Positions 1 to 8,353 of a DNA stretch of 64,000 nucleotides are shown here, in pieces. Position 1 is the first letter of the stretch; every line of letters starts with the position of its first letter. The position numbers were made by a program, and so were the translations under genes. The stretch covers positions 1-64,000 of the forward strand of contig DATBRC010000014.1 in the NCBI GenBank assembly GCA_036560485.1, written 5' to 3'. The notes beneath the pieces were generated by a model. That model was not told where the DNA came from. It ran no database searches and worked only from the letters and a program-made list of their open reading frames with translations. This DNA is from DATBRC01 sp036560485 (GTDB taxonomy: Bacteria > Pseudomonadota > Gammaproteobacteria > Burkholderiales > Burkholderiaceae_D).

Positions 1-2
1 CG

Positions 3-566
3 AGCGGTAATCAATATTGGAAAAATTCGACCGGACAATGCTGGCGTAGCAGCACTTGGACGCCTGCTGAAGCTACTCCGGAATGCGATCCTGAACTATT
101 CAAGAAAGCGGAGGCGCCCGCTCCCAAGGTAGCGGAAGCACCTCCGCCAGAGCCTAAAATCGTTCCACAAAGAGTGAGCTTTTCATCTGAGGATTTGTTT
201 GACTTCAACAAGACGGAACTAAAGCCGGATGGCAAAGCAAAACTGGATAAACTCGCGAATGAATTGAAAGATGCGAGATACGACACCATCATGGCAACCG
301 GCCATACGGATCGGATTGGAAATAAATCATATAACCAAAAACTGTCAGAGCAACGTGCAGAATCGGTACGCGCCTATTTAGTCAGTAGAGGTATACCGGC
401 CGATCGTATTCGCGCTGAAGGAAAAGGTGAATCGGAGCCGGTCACTGCAGCCAATCAGTGCCAGGGAATGAAAGGTGCAGAATTGTCGTCATGCTTGCAA
501 GTCGATCGCCGTGTAGAAGTACAAGTCAATGCGACTAAAGATGTTGTCGTTAGACCTGCCAGCTAA
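3..566 (+). CDS. OmpA family outer-membrane protein (5' truncated by window edge)
   Basis: The frame is open from the left edge, so the N-terminal half lies outside the window; about 187 residues remain. They start with a stretch around QCWRSSTWTP and ECDPELF, pass through a Pro/Ala/Glu-rich linker (about residues 40-57), and end in an OmpA-like peptidoglycan-binding domain with GHTDRIG and NQKLSEQRAESV. Two late cysteines (NQC and SSC, just before DRRVEV) match the position of the disulfide pair in E. coli OmpA. The family anchors the outer membrane to peptidoglycan through this periplasmic domain. The missing part would hold the signal peptide and either a beta-barrel or a lipoprotein anchor; I cannot tell which. 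The next gene starts 63 bp downstream. Confidence 0.9.
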   Translation, partial: SGNQYWKNSTGQCWRSSTWTPAEATPECDPELFKKAEAPAPKVAEAPPPEPKIVPQRVSFSSEDLFDFNKTELKPDGKAKLDKLANELKDARYDTIMATGHTDRIGNKSYNQKLSEQRAESVRAYLVSRGIPADRIRAEGKGESEPVTAANQCQGMKGAELSSCLQVDRRVEVQVNATKDVVVRPAS

Positions 567-629
567 TTCCATCATGTCGGCGGATGGACAGCATCCGTCC
601 ACCCAAACCCAATAGGAGTAATTTAAATC

Positions 630-776
630 ATGCTCTTTACCATCGCTATCGTTCTTATCATTCTGTGGTTGCTTGGTCTGGTTACTTCTTACACATTAGG
701 CGGCTTTATTCATATTCTTTTGGTCGTTGCTGTAGTAATGATTTTAGTCAGAATTATCAATGGAAGATCGCTTTGA
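630..776 (+). CDS. lmo0937-like small membrane protein, 48 aa
   Basis: This short ORF starts MLFTIAIVLIILWLLGLV, continues TSYTLGGFIHILL and ends in RIINGRS. It is two hydrophobic segments separated by a TSYTLGG turn, the signature of the lmo0937/DUF5670 family of about 50-residue membrane proteins common in proteobacteria. AGGAG at 615-619 lies about 10 bases before the ATG. The family is usually monocistronic and often linked to envelope or general stress; its function is not established. It follows the OmpA gene by 63 bp and could be co-transcribed with it. Confidence 0.8.
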   Translation: MLFTIAIVLIILWLLGLVTSYTLGGFIHILLVVAVVMILVRIINGRSL

Positions 777-897
777 CGGGATTGAATGTCTGAAAATTTG
801 ATCTTCACTACGAGAGAATGTACATCACGCGCATTCTCTTCACGTTCCACTTTTCAGACACGGCTAAAATATCCATTGCAATGATTCGCATTACCTA

Positions 898-965
898 AGA
901 GCACCCAACAAAATGCGGCTGGCGGCATTGCCTCTCCTTGCCAGCCGCATTTTGTTGGGTGCTCT
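898..965. repeat. Short inverted-repeat element, family A (mini form)
   Basis: A perfect 26-bp inverted repeat: AGAGCACCCAACAAAATGCG and six further bases at 898-923 pair with 940-965, leaving a 16-base loop. The arms match the ends of the two longer elements at 4916-5094 and 35215-35405 (shared core AACAAAATG..TCTGGC, here AACAAAATGCGGCTGGC), so this looks like an internally deleted member of that family. As RNA it would form a very stable hairpin and could end transcription in either direction. Confidence 0.85.
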
Positions 966-1313
966 AAGTCACAAGTGATTTTTCCTGCCCTTGTTTCACC
1001 TGCGCTTAGTTTCCACTACCATGCGTTTCAACAGTGATTGATTTAGCATTGTAAATTCTTTTGCAACGTTCTCTTGATAGCTTCTTCGTGGTGTCTCTGT
1101 TTTTTCTTCTGACGCTGTTATGGTTTCCATACCCTCAAAAAATATTTGGTTAAAACAGAGCAACAGTGCTTATATAAAAGCCGTCACTGCGACATGGAAA
1201 TCCAATCTACATTTTCTCATTGCTCCCGATGCATGGCATTGGCTGATATTTATGTGCATCAGCAAAAATTGTGAGAATGCATGATACTAAGAGGATGAAT
1301 GCTTTATTTATAT
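966..1313. other. Intergenic stretch, no confident gene
   Basis: About 350 bp between two inverted-repeat elements. The only protein-like frame is a 44-codon minus-strand ORF at 996-1130 (starts METITASEEKTETPRRSYQE, ends VVETKRR). It is charged and plausible, but its GAGG motif is too close to the ATG to count as a good ribosome site. I see no RNA gene. Confidence 0.3.
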
Positions 1314-1474
1314 AGAACTCATTTCATAAATAGGCATATGCGTGAGCGGGATCCGGGCGGCGCATCGCGTCGTTGTGCTGCTAGCAAAGGGACCACCCTT
1401 TGCGTCGCACCACGTCTAGCGCTGCATCCACCCGGATGCCACTCCCCCACACGCCTATTTATGAAATGAGTTCT
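1314..1474. repeat. Inverted-repeat element, family B (161 bp)
   Basis: Outer arms AGAACTCATTTCATAAATAG plus GC (1314-1335) and their exact complement (1453-1474) form a 22-bp perfect stem. Further in, GTGAGCGGGATCCGGG pairs imperfectly with CCCGGATGCCACTCCCCCAC, so nearly the whole element can fold into one long hairpin. The interior contains an AGCAAAGG-GACCA-CCTTTGC sub-hairpin. It lies just upstream of the patatin gene. The arm sequence is unlike family A, but the ends (AGAAC/GTTCT) follow the same AGARC rule. Confidence 0.8.
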
Positions 1475-1499
1475 AGTTAAAATATAAGGCCCCGCACAT

Positions 1500-2642
1500 A
1501 TGAGAAAAAGCATGAAATCAACACCAGAAAAACACCGCATAGCATTGGTATTGCAAGGTGGTGGAGCGCTCGGCGCATATCAGGCCGGCATATATCAGTC
1601 GCTGCATGAGAACGACTTGGCGCCGGATTGGGTCGTTGGCACGTCCATTGGCGCAATCAATGCCGCTCTCATTGCGGGCAATCCGCCCGCAACGCGGATC
1701 GCGCATTTAAAAGAATTTTGGGATCGCATATCTCATAAGGATATTGTCAATATGGAGCGCGTTTCAGATGAGACGCGACATTACAATACTTTACTTGCGA
1801 CGATTGACGCGACGGTGCGCGGCGTACCCGGGTTCTATTCTCCCAGAATGTTCAGCATGTTTCCTTTTGGCCTGACCGTTCCGCCTGAAATGGCAAGTTT
1901 CTACGACACCACGCCATTGGCCAAGACGCTTTCGGAATTGATTGACCTGGAATACTTGAATGCGGATGGGGGCATCCGTTTGACCGTTAATGCAATGAAA
2001 ATAACGTCAGGACAGTTAGTGAGTTTCGATAGCGAGAAGCAGACTTTGGGAATCGAACACATCATGGCTAGCGGCGCGTTACCGCCCGCATTTCCTCCTA
2101 TCCGCATCGAGGGTGAATTGTACTGGGATGGAGGACTTTATTCGAATACGCCTCTTGAAACAGTACTGAATGACTCCCTGCAAATAGACACGTTATGCTT
2201 CATGGTTGATCTTTGGAATGCTACCGGCCCGGAACCCACTTCTTTGGATCACGTACAAACACGTCAGAAAGATGTCATGTACGCATCTCGCTCACAACGG
2301 CAAATCGAGGCATACCTGCGTCTGCATGAAATGCAACACAACATCCGGGAATTGTACCGGCGCATTCCAGACAAGGAAAAAACACACTTGGATAAAAAGA
2401 TGATGGCAGAAATGGGATGTGATACCACTATTCATATTGTCCGACTTCCGTACGGCGGCCAGGATTGGCATATGCCATCCAAGGATATTAATTTCTCGAA
2501 GGGGTCACTGGAATGGCGGTGGGAACAAGGATATAACGATGCAACGCGCGCCATTCAGCATGCTGAATGGCTTGCCAAGACTGATAACCACACAGGTGTC
2601 ATCGTTCACGAGTTGCCTAAAATTGTGCATTCGGAAAAATAA
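1500..2642 (+). CDS. Patatin-like phospholipase with DUF3734-type C-terminus
   Basis: A 380-residue patatin-fold acyl hydrolase. The glycine-rich oxyanion loop LQGGGALGAYQAG is at about 19-30, the nucleophile elbow GTSIG has Ser49, and the catalytic Asp is D210 in YWDGGLYSNTP: a complete Ser-Asp dyad. The C-terminal third (SRSQRQIEAYLRLHEMQHN ... HMPSKDINFS) matches the DUF3734 extension found in bacterial patatins of the RssA/YchK type. Such proteins hydrolyse phospholipids or neutral acyl esters at the cytoplasmic membrane; no signal peptide is visible. ATG at 1500 has AAGG 10 bases upstream; ATG at 1512 is an alternative. Monocistronic. Confidence 0.9.
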   Translation: MRKSMKSTPEKHRIALVLQGGGALGAYQAGIYQSLHENDLAPDWVVGTSIGAINAALIAGNPPATRIAHLKEFWDRISHKDIVNMERVSDETRHYNTLLATIDATVRGVPGFYSPRMFSMFPFGLTVPPEMASFYDTTPLAKTLSELIDLEYLNADGGIRLTVNAMKITSGQLVSFDSEKQTLGIEHIMASGALPPAFPPIRIEGELYWDGGLYSNTPLETVLNDSLQIDTLCFMVDLWNATGPEPTSLDHVQTRQKDVMYASRSQRQIEAYLRLHEMQHNIRELYRRIPDKEKTHLDKKMMAEMGCDTTIHIVRLPYGGQDWHMPSKDINFSKGSLEWRWEQGYNDATRAIQHAEWLAKTDNHTGVIVHELPKIVHSEK

Positions 2643-2817
2643 TATCGGTTAAATTTTATTCATGAACAATAAAAATAGACATGCTATTTGCAATAAGCTG
2701 CCCTAATAGATCCTAATCATCTATCCAACTTCGTGCGCTAGCGCACAGATGTCTCGGCATTTTCGAGATAACGTGAGCTCGCTGTCTTTATTTAAATTGG
2801 ATTGATCAAGGAATGAT

Positions 2818-3003
2818 ATGAGTAAATTGACTGTGCTGCTGCTTGTCTTGAGCGGAATTCTATCCGGCTGTATCGCCTATGATGCGCCGTATCGCGATGA
2901 GCCAATGCATCGCTCCGATCGGGATCGAGAGCATGATTATGGCGACCATCGCTATGATCGGGATCACGACCACGACCACGATCGTGATGGCGATCGCCGT
3001 TAA
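2818..3003 (+). CDS. Small lipoprotein with His/Asp/Arg-rich tail
   Basis: 61 residues. A classical lipoprotein signal (MSKLTVLLLVLSGILSGC, lipobox LSGC, lipidated Cys18) is followed by a short mature part that becomes almost entirely His, Asp and Arg in repeating DH/RD units (DHRYDRDHDHDHDRDGDRR). AAGGA sits 7 bases before the ATG. I recognise no named family. The tail would be a flexible polyampholyte and could bind divalent metal ions; that is inference from composition only. It is followed by a convergent BON-domain lipoprotein gene. Confidence 0.7.
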   Translation: MSKLTVLLLVLSGILSGCIAYDAPYRDEPMHRSDRDREHDYGDHRYDRDHDHDHDRDGDRR

Positions 3004-3095
3004 ATCGTTTATACAAAAAAATTATGTATGTACTCCAAGTACATAACCTGGAGCCATCACCCTTGCAATAGGGTCTTGGCTTTGTGAGGAGGCAC

Positions 3096-3677
3096 TTATT
3101 TTTTTACACTCAGTTGATTCGTCACTGAAGTAACTCCCTCAACGTTTTTTGCCACCTCGGCTGCACGTGCAATTTGATTGTCGTTGTCGACAAAGCCGCT
3201 TAATTGAACGTCACCCTTGTTCGTCGCGACTGAAATATCCATGCTTTTTAAATCCTCTGCGCCCAATAGGGCTGCCTTTACTTTTGCGGTAATAACACCA
3301 TCGTCAATTTTGTTTCCCACTGTCGAAGGGCCATTTTTCAATGCAAGTTTATTGTCGACGCCTTTTACACCTTCAACCCGCCGTGCAGCTTCAATGCTGC
3401 GATTGATTTGATCCTGGCTATCGGCAAATCCGCTTAACATCACCTCGCCTTTATTGGTTTCTACTTTAATGTCAGAGGATTTGATATCCGGATCTGCCAG
3501 CAATGCCGACTTCACTTTGGAAGTAACGATAGTGTCATCGACTTGCATGCCTACGGTAGGTGCGTTTGCAGGCGACGCATTGGAATCATCCGCCTGCCTG
3601 TTGCAGCCGGAGACAATGGCAAGCAATGTGGTGACCAGAATGACTTCGATTAAGCCAAATTTATTTTTTATCTTCAT
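3096..3677 (-). CDS. Lipoprotein with two BON domains (OsmY-like)
   Basis: 193 residues. The lipoprotein signal ends in AIVSGC (Cys25). Two tandem BON domains follow (about 45-115 and 120-190); each begins with a DD..IT/VTSKVKAALL motif and contains a TNKGEVMLSGF / TNKGDVQLSGF beta-turn, followed by the VEGV segment. BON domains bind phospholipid surfaces; OsmY and DolP are the best-known examples and act in the periplasm during osmotic or envelope stress. GAGG lies 7 bases before the ATG. Monocistronic, convergent with the small lipoprotein gene. Confidence 0.9.
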   Translation of the reverse strand: MKIKNKFGLIEVILVTTLLAIVSGCNRQADDSNASPANAPTVGMQVDDTIVTSKVKSALLADPDIKSSDIKVETNKGEVMLSGFADSQDQINRSIEAARRVEGVKGVDNKLALKNGPSTVGNKIDDGVITAKVKAALLGAEDLKSMDISVATNKGDVQLSGFVDNDNQIARAAEVAKNVEGVTSVTNQLSVKK

Positions 3678-3728
3678 GATTTACCTCACATAAGAATAGA
3701 AACTTAGCCATCCATGAAAAATATCTTT

Positions 3729-3947
3729 TTATTTTTTCTCGAAATCTATATCCTTTCGCATCATCTCTTGTATAGCGTAATGGGTCTGTGCGATTTCGCA
3801 CATATCCATTAATCCTGTTTTCCATCTCAACACAAAAAGCACGACTGAAGGATCAGCGTATTTTTTGCTCGCCGTCTTTATTTCTGCATTCTTATTTTGT
3901 TTGTATGAGGATAGATTGTGGCTAATCAATACAGAGCATATTTTCAT
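3729..3947 (-). CDS. Possible small protein, 72 aa, unrecognised
   Basis: A minus-strand frame whose second half (RWKTGLMDMCEIAQTHYAIQ ... MRKDIDF) has the composition of a real small helical protein. The first half is less convincing and there is no clear ribosome site at the ATG, so the true start may lie further inside. A 64-codon plus-strand frame overlaps it (3865-4059) with weaker composition. Function unknown; listed at low confidence. Confidence 0.25.
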   Translation of the reverse strand: MKICSVLISHNLSSYKQNKNAEIKTASKKYADPSVVLFVLRWKTGLMDMCEIAQTHYAIQEMMRKDIDFEKK

Positions 3948-4274
3948 ATCAACGTTGGCAGTTGAAGACCTGGAAATAGGGACCTATCCTCATGAAGTAT
4001 TGAACGCGATTGATATTCTTCAATTACAAAAAAAGTTCTCTCATTTTTTTCATGCTTGATTTCAGATTGATGAGCATCACACATACTTTTGTTAATGCGC
4101 CTTTGTTGTATCAATGTCTTTACAGTTTTTATTCAAAAATTATATTGTGAGTTTGTTACCGAACAAACCATAAAACTAAATTCGGCTAACGTAGTCACTA
4201 CGTGACGCCCAGCTTTTCTTGCATAAACCGTATGCAATGCTGCTGGTTCTTAAAACTTTTCTACGAGGTTCAAT
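3948..4274. other. AT-rich intergenic region upstream of the barrel gene
   Basis: About 330 bp with no supportable gene. It holds a short palindrome CGTAGTCACTACG about 80 bp before the outer-membrane barrel gene, which may be regulatory. Nothing else stands out. Confidence 0.3.
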
Positions 4275-4835
4275 GTGAAAAATATGAAGAAACTTACTCT
4301 GGGCATGGCTGTTTTTTTCTGTGGCGGCTCAGTTGCAATAGCCGATACGATGCCTAGTGATGCATGGTATGTTGCGCCAAGTGTCAACTGGACGAAACCG
4401 GATACCAGTTTTGGCGTTGGCAAAAGAGATGTTGGTGCCGGTGTTCGCTTCGGGAAAGCACTTAGCCCAAATGTCGATATCCAATTAGGACCAACATATG
4501 TCAGCGTGAAAGACACCAATGTTCACTATCAACAATATACGCTTGGTGTTGACGGCCTGTACCTTTTTTCGCGCGGTAATTTCCGTCCTTTGGTCCTGGC
4601 AGGAATAGGGGGTGAATACGACAAGAAAGACGCGCCTGGTGTCAATACATCCAAAACATCACCGTACATTGATGCCGGACTGGGTTTTCAATATGCGTTT
4701 AATGACAAAGTGGCGCTGCAGGCGGATTATCGCCGTGTGCATGGTTTTTTGCGTGGCAATGATTTTGGATTCAAACGCTCCGATAACGATTATTTGACGG
4801 TAGGGGTTAATATCGGATTTGGTGGTGCGCACTAA
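4275..4835 (+). CDS. Outer-membrane beta-barrel protein (OmpA-like N-domain)
   Basis: 186 residues with a signal peptide cleaved near SVAIADT. The mature part alternates short amphipathic strands and glycine turns (WYVAPSVNW, VGAGVRFGKALS, IQLGPTYVSV, YTLGVDGLYLF, PYIDAGLGFQYAF, LTVGVNIGFG), the pattern of an eight-stranded OmpA-type barrel without a periplasmic domain. A GTG start at 4275 is chosen because GAGG at 4265-4268 sits 6 bases before it; the ATG at 4284 would be 15 away. It probably acts as a structural or small-pore outer-membrane protein; no substrate can be inferred. A strong terminator follows. Confidence 0.8.
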   Translation: MKNMKKLTLGMAVFFCGGSVAIADTMPSDAWYVAPSVNWTKPDTSFGVGKRDVGAGVRFGKALSPNVDIQLGPTYVSVKDTNVHYQQYTLGVDGLYLFSRGNFRPLVLAGIGGEYDKKDAPGVNTSKTSPYIDAGLGFQYAFNDKVALQADYRRVHGFLRGNDFGFKRSDNDYLTVGVNIGFGGAH

Positions 4836-4874
4836 TATTGTCAGCGTCTGAAGCTGTAACTGCATAAAGAAGTT

Positions 4875-4910
4875 AAGGACATTCACGTTATCGTGAATGT
4901 CCTTTTATTT
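4875..4910 (+). terminator. Rho-independent terminator of the barrel gene
   Basis: A perfect 13-bp stem AAGGACATTCACG / CGTGAATGTCCTT with loop TTAT, followed by TTATTT. It lies 40 bp after the barrel gene stop. Confidence 0.85.
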
Positions 4911-4915
4911 GATTA

Positions 4916-5094
4916 AGAGCGCCTAACAAAATGTGTCTGGCAAGACGCGCCGCCTGTGGCCCTGCAGGGCAGGAGTTTGTCCTTGCAAGGACAAACCGTA
5001 TAGCAGGCTGCCAGAAACCCCTGCTAAACCGCAGACAGTACAGACGTACGGCAAGGAGACGCAACGCCGCCAGACGCATTTTGTTAGACGCTCT
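4916..5094. repeat. Inverted-repeat element, family A (179 bp)
   Basis: The ends AGAGCGCCTAACAAAATGTG and complement form a 26-bp arm pair with two mismatches (4916-4941 and 5069-5094). The interior is closely similar throughout to the element at 35215-35405: both contain GGAGTTTGTCCTTGCAAGGA and AAACCCCTGCTAAACCGCAG, plus a GGCAAGGAG..GCAACGCCGCCAG right end. It occupies the gap between two convergent genes, 3 bp beyond the protease stop codon. It has no coding capacity. Confidence 0.9.
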
Positions 5095-5097
5095 AAA

Positions 5098-5883
5098 TTA
5101 TTTATTCCTGTTGATCAGGTCGCGTACGTACTTGGCTGGAATCGCGTAGGTAATGCCGCTTGGATGCGTAATCGCATTTTCCTTCAATCCGTTTACAAAT
5201 ACCTTATCGATCACGCCGTACACTTGTGCCGTATCGGGATCATACATTGGGCTTCCGCTATTGCCGGGATAGGCTGTTCCGTCCAACTGGAAAACGGTGT
5301 AAGGTGACTTGCGAAGTTGCGAGATGATTTTAACGTCCAGTTTTTTTGAATCCAGAACTGGCATCACGATCGGCGTTAATGCAGATATCATGCCTCTATG
5401 CGTTACGTGGTGCAGACCCAGTACCATGCCGATCGGGAAACCGGTAAAGGCAACCTCCTGCCCTTCTCGTATGCCATCGGAATCGCCCAGCACCATGGCG
5501 GGAAGAGATGCGCCTGTTATCTTTAACGCTGCCAAATCATGTTCTGTATCGAGCGCAATGAGCGCCGCCTGCCTGAATTCCGTCAGTTCTCCATGCCGGA
5601 TAATAATTCCGAGCGTTTCGATATTTTCACCATTTGCCAAATTTTGCACGACATGCGCATTGGTTATCACTGTCAGCCCATCACCCACCACAAAACCGGT
5701 ACCCACGAAGGTTTCCGCCGGCGTGCGAATTTTTTGATAAGTGCCGATTCCAACAACAGATGGCTTGATCAATTCAATCGTCTTTGTAAAATCGCTCGCG
5801 TCGGCATGCGTAAAATAAGCAAACAGAAAAATGCCCGGCCAAAAAATCGCAAGCTGCTGAAAACGTAAAGTGAAATTTGTCAT
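5098..5883 (-). CDS. Trypsin-like serine protease, HtrA-type without PDZ
   Basis: 261 residues from the ATG at 5883 (a TTG 30 bases upstream is also open; neither has a good ribosome site). An N-terminal hydrophobic segment ending THADA-S is a likely signal peptide, so the enzyme should be periplasmic. The chymotrypsin-fold triad is complete: His77 in TNAHVV, Asp116 in EHDLAAL, Ser209 in PGNSGSPM. Unlike DegP/DegS there is no PDZ domain after the protease domain, so substrate targeting must differ. Its 3' end abuts a family A inverted repeat. No neighbour suggests a specific substrate. Confidence 0.88.
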   Translation of the reverse strand: MTNFTLRFQQLAIFWPGIFLFAYFTHADASDFTKTIELIKPSVVGIGTYQKIRTPAETFVGTGFVVGDGLTVITNAHVVQNLANGENIETLGIIIRHGELTEFRQAALIALDTEHDLAALKITGASLPAMVLGDSDGIREGQEVAFTGFPIGMVLGLHHVTHRGMISALTPIVMPVLDSKKLDVKIISQLRKSPYTVFQLDGTAYPGNSGSPMYDPDTAQVYGVIDKVFVNGLKENAITHPSGITYAIPAKYVRDLINRNK

Positions 5884-6152
5884 GGTGTGATTGAATTCAG
5901 ACCTTCGTTCCAAAATAACGGGGTGTACATATTTTCCGTTATGATAGCCGCTTTCATTGCCTGATTTGGCAGATCGTGTAATGAATATTGGGAGACGTTA
6001 CCACGACGAGAGGATATATCCATTCTCCGATTGTTTTTGTGATTATGGATGGGCCTCCATCAAACAGAATTAGAACTTGCGCAAAATTGGCGAAGTACAG
6101 CCAAATTATTCCGAACATGAATGCACCTTTTACTCTGCACTGCTAAAAGACG

Positions 6153-6596
6153 ATGGAAATTCAACTTAGTGACGTCGGTCATATTATTCAATTATCGGTT
6201 GCCCCAGTTTTCCTATTGGCTGGTGTGGGCACCAACTTGATGGTCTTAACCAATCGCTTGGCACGTATCATTGATCGCTCCCGCGTTCTGGAAGAGCAGC
6301 TCAATCCAGATATCACCTCGCATCCGCAAGATGTCCATGAACTCGATGTTCTCTATCGCCGCGGCCATCTGATCAATCGTGCTATTACACTCAGCACATC
6401 TTGCGCATTATTCATTTGCCTCGTGATTGTGGCCTTGTTCATTGGAGATGCAATGAATATTGCGCTAAACAGATTGATTGCCTCCCTTTTTGTATTGGCG
6501 ATGTTTGCTTTGAGCGGCAGCTTTCTTTATTTTTTGCGCGAAATATTTATTGCGACACGAACATTGACCCTTCGCCGCGTTTTCCCATCTAAATAA
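6153..6596 (+). CDS. DUF2721 family membrane protein
   Basis: 147 residues. The sequence opens IQLSVAPVFLLAGVGTNL, then has a charged stretch LARIIDRSRVLEEQL and two further hydrophobic segments (about 82-103 and 110-130). This is the arrangement of DUF2721, a small proteobacterial and cyanobacterial inner-membrane family of unknown function. The SVAP...L..R.ARIIDR core is well conserved. Start chosen at the first ATG; the ribosome site is weak. Monocistronic. Confidence 0.85.
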   Translation: MEIQLSDVGHIIQLSVAPVFLLAGVGTNLMVLTNRLARIIDRSRVLEEQLNPDITSHPQDVHELDVLYRRGHLINRAITLSTSCALFICLVIVALFIGDAMNIALNRLIASLFVLAMFALSGSFLYFLREIFIATRTLTLRRVFPSK

Positions 6597-6901
6597 CGAT
6601 TGCGGAAGTAAACGATCATGGTCGCGAAAGTGACTAGGGAACTCGATACGGAGAAACTGCATAAGGAACTTAATCCAATGCAGAAATAAGCTCACATGAG
6701 ATTGAGAAATATCAACAATTCGATTGAGTAATAACCAAGACTTAACGATGCTTACCGCAAGTACATTTTTAAAGAGAATTTTATTGAAATAGAATAAGCG
6801 TTTCTTGAAGTTATTGCACTGCGCAATGACTATTTAAAAGAGTTGTAATACACTGCGTCAGCAGTTAAAAAAATCCAGATCTTAAGAGGACAGGAGACAG
6901 A

Positions 6902-6936
6902 AGCCCACATTGCGTAAGCTGTGTGGGCTTTTTATT
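6902..6936 (+). terminator. Orphan Rho-independent terminator 1
   Basis: Stem AGCCCACA / TGTGGGCT with a 12-base loop, followed by TTTTTATTTT. No CDS ends upstream within 300 bp, so it may terminate a small RNA. Confidence 0.75.
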
Positions 6937-7064
6937 TTGTGTGATCGAGCGAGAGCGCTCATAACCAAAATTCATATCTGTTATTACGAAAGAAAAGCAG
7001 ACATCGCGCAATGCGCGCGATATAGTTATTCCCGTCTCCTCCAATCTCCTCAAGAATTGGATTT

Positions 7065-7099
7065 AGCCCGCAACCGCAAGGTTCGCGGGCTTTTTTTTT
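7065..7099 (+). terminator. Orphan Rho-independent terminator 2
   Basis: Stem AGCCCGC / GCGGGCT followed by nine consecutive T residues. It is preceded by a pyrimidine-rich GTCTCCTCCAATCTCCTC stretch that could base-pair with ribosome-binding sites of other messages. Confidence 0.8.
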
Positions 7100-7322
7100 G
7101 CACCTGGCACAAATATAGCTAATGTATTTTAAGTCAGCTATGCGGTGTCAGGATTCAATGAGGTGATGAGGGATTCCCTGGTCAACGCGGGGATAAGTGA
7201 ATGACTACTGCTTGTTATTGGAATGCCCTGAGTAACATGCCAGTCATAATTGCCGCGTACGATTGGATCTCCCGTACTGACTGATTAGATTGCATTTTCC
7301 ACTCTAATTTGCGGAGAAAATA

Positions 7323-7523
7323 ATGAGCCCAGATATTTTGATCGTCCGAGACAATAATGCCTATCGATTGTTGCATGGCCATTTACGCCTCATCAATGCA
7401 CTAAATAAATGCAGTGAGATCTTCGTAGAGATCAAAGACGTAGGGAAGGTAAAGATCATGAAAACCGCAGCGGGATTCATGGTTGGTCAAGGTAATCAGT
7501 ATTTTCCGCTACTCCGAAATTAA
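7323..7523 (+). CDS. Small hypothetical protein, 66 aa
   Basis: Starts MSPDILIVRDNNAYRLLHGH and ends VGQGNQYFPLLRN. GCGGAG lies 7 bases before the ATG, a good ribosome site, and the composition is soluble and protein-like (no signal peptide, no membrane segment). I recognise no family. It stands alone between two long intergenic stretches. Confidence 0.5.
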   Translation: MSPDILIVRDNNAYRLLHGHLRLINALNKCSEIFVEIKDVGKVKIMKTAAGFMVGQGNQYFPLLRN

Positions 7524-7901
7524 GGCGTGAACGTAGCATTCCTCGCATTACCAAGGCATCAAACCTTCTCGTTTTCCCAATTCACAATCCCACCTATCAA
7601 GCCTATTCCATTCACATGGATATGAGCTGCATCAAACCTTCACCAATCACCGTTTTATTCCTCACTTGCATTTTATTCGCTTATATTGCGAGACAACATT
7701 GATATATTTTCATTAAAAACAACTATTTAATTAATTTAAATTCCATTTTATGTTGCGATGCAATATAATATTAATTGTAATATAGTCAAGTTTAAATTTG
7801 CAATCACGCTGTTTATCTCGTTCATCGATAAGGTCGATAGATTGCCGCAACACAGAACTGCTCGTTTGTACCAGCCAATCACAAACTCTTCAGTTTAATG
7901 A
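7524..7901. other. AT-rich intergenic region
   Basis: Nearly 380 bp with no supportable gene. GCATCAAACCTTC occurs twice, about 70 bp apart (around 7557 and 7629). The 3' half is strongly AT-rich (7700-7790), suggesting promoter DNA for the following gene. Confidence 0.3.
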
Positions 7902-7931
7902 AGGGAATTCGCTATTAGCCAAATATATACA

Positions 7932-8333
7932 TTGTCGATGGAGTGCGTTCGAGGTGCGTATCTCGAAGAGGATTTTTTGCGCGTAATCGAAGTATCGAGT
8001 GACATGCGTCTTTCAGAACTCCATCTGCTTATTCAAGGTTTGATCGGGTTTTCAGATGGCCAATTGGCAGACTGCTTCATGGCCACCCGCCTGCGCGGTA
8101 AAAAAATCCGGTTCATGTCATCGAAGGTACATGCGGACGCTACATCCCTTGCTGACATGAACCAGTCACTCGCTGAAATTTTCCCGACAGGGTCACGCAA
8201 ACGACTTTTTTATTCATTTGATTTTGGCGATAACTGGATTTTTGAAATTAAAAAAACCGCCGAAATAGCACAATCTGCAGAGAACGCGCGCTACCCGCGC
8301 ATCATTCAAGAAGAAGGCGTTCAACCTATCTAG
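7932..8333 (+). CDS. pRiA4b ORF-3-like domain protein
   Basis: The protein carries RVIEVSSDMRLSELHLLIQG near the start and FYSFDFGDNWIFEIKK near residue 95, the two hallmarks of the plasmid pRiA4b ORF-3-like fold, often found in mobile or accessory DNA. The TTG at 7932 is the first standard start in frame, but the same frame runs back to 7902 and encodes QIYTL just before it. That resembles the domain's first beta strand, so the real start may be a rarer codon upstream (ATT 7914 or ATA 7923), or the 5' end may be damaged. The C-terminus stops at YPRIIQEEGVQPI, as in short family members. Function unknown. Confidence 0.65.
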   Translation: MSMECVRGAYLEEDFLRVIEVSSDMRLSELHLLIQGLIGFSDGQLADCFMATRLRGKKIRFMSSKVHADATSLADMNQSLAEIFPTGSRKRLFYSFDFGDNWIFEIKKTAEIAQSAENARYPRIIQEEGVQPI

Positions 8334-8353
8334 CGTCGAACAAAGAGCCGTCG

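Larger units (their letters stand above)
6597..7322. other. Intergenic region with two terminator hairpins, possible small RNAs
   Basis: More than 700 bp without a convincing protein gene but with two strong Rho-independent terminators (6902-6936 and 7065-7099) that do not follow a recognisable CDS. Upstream of the first is AGGAGAC (6892-6898); upstream of the second is GTCTCCTCC (7034-7042), an anti-Shine-Dalgarno-like stretch. Their 7-base cores are exactly complementary. The layout fits one or two small RNAs ending at these hairpins; promoters could not be located with confidence. Confidence 0.4.

Noticed and set aside
3865..4059. 64-codon plus-strand frame (MLAVFISAFLFCLYED) opposite the 3729-3947 frame
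   Set aside because: No ribosome site, overlaps a slightly better minus-strand frame; neither is compelling.
7616..7702. 28-codon plus-strand ORF starting MDMSCIKPSP with a hydrophobic end
   Set aside because: No ribosome site and lies in AT-rich spacer; looks like a chance frame.
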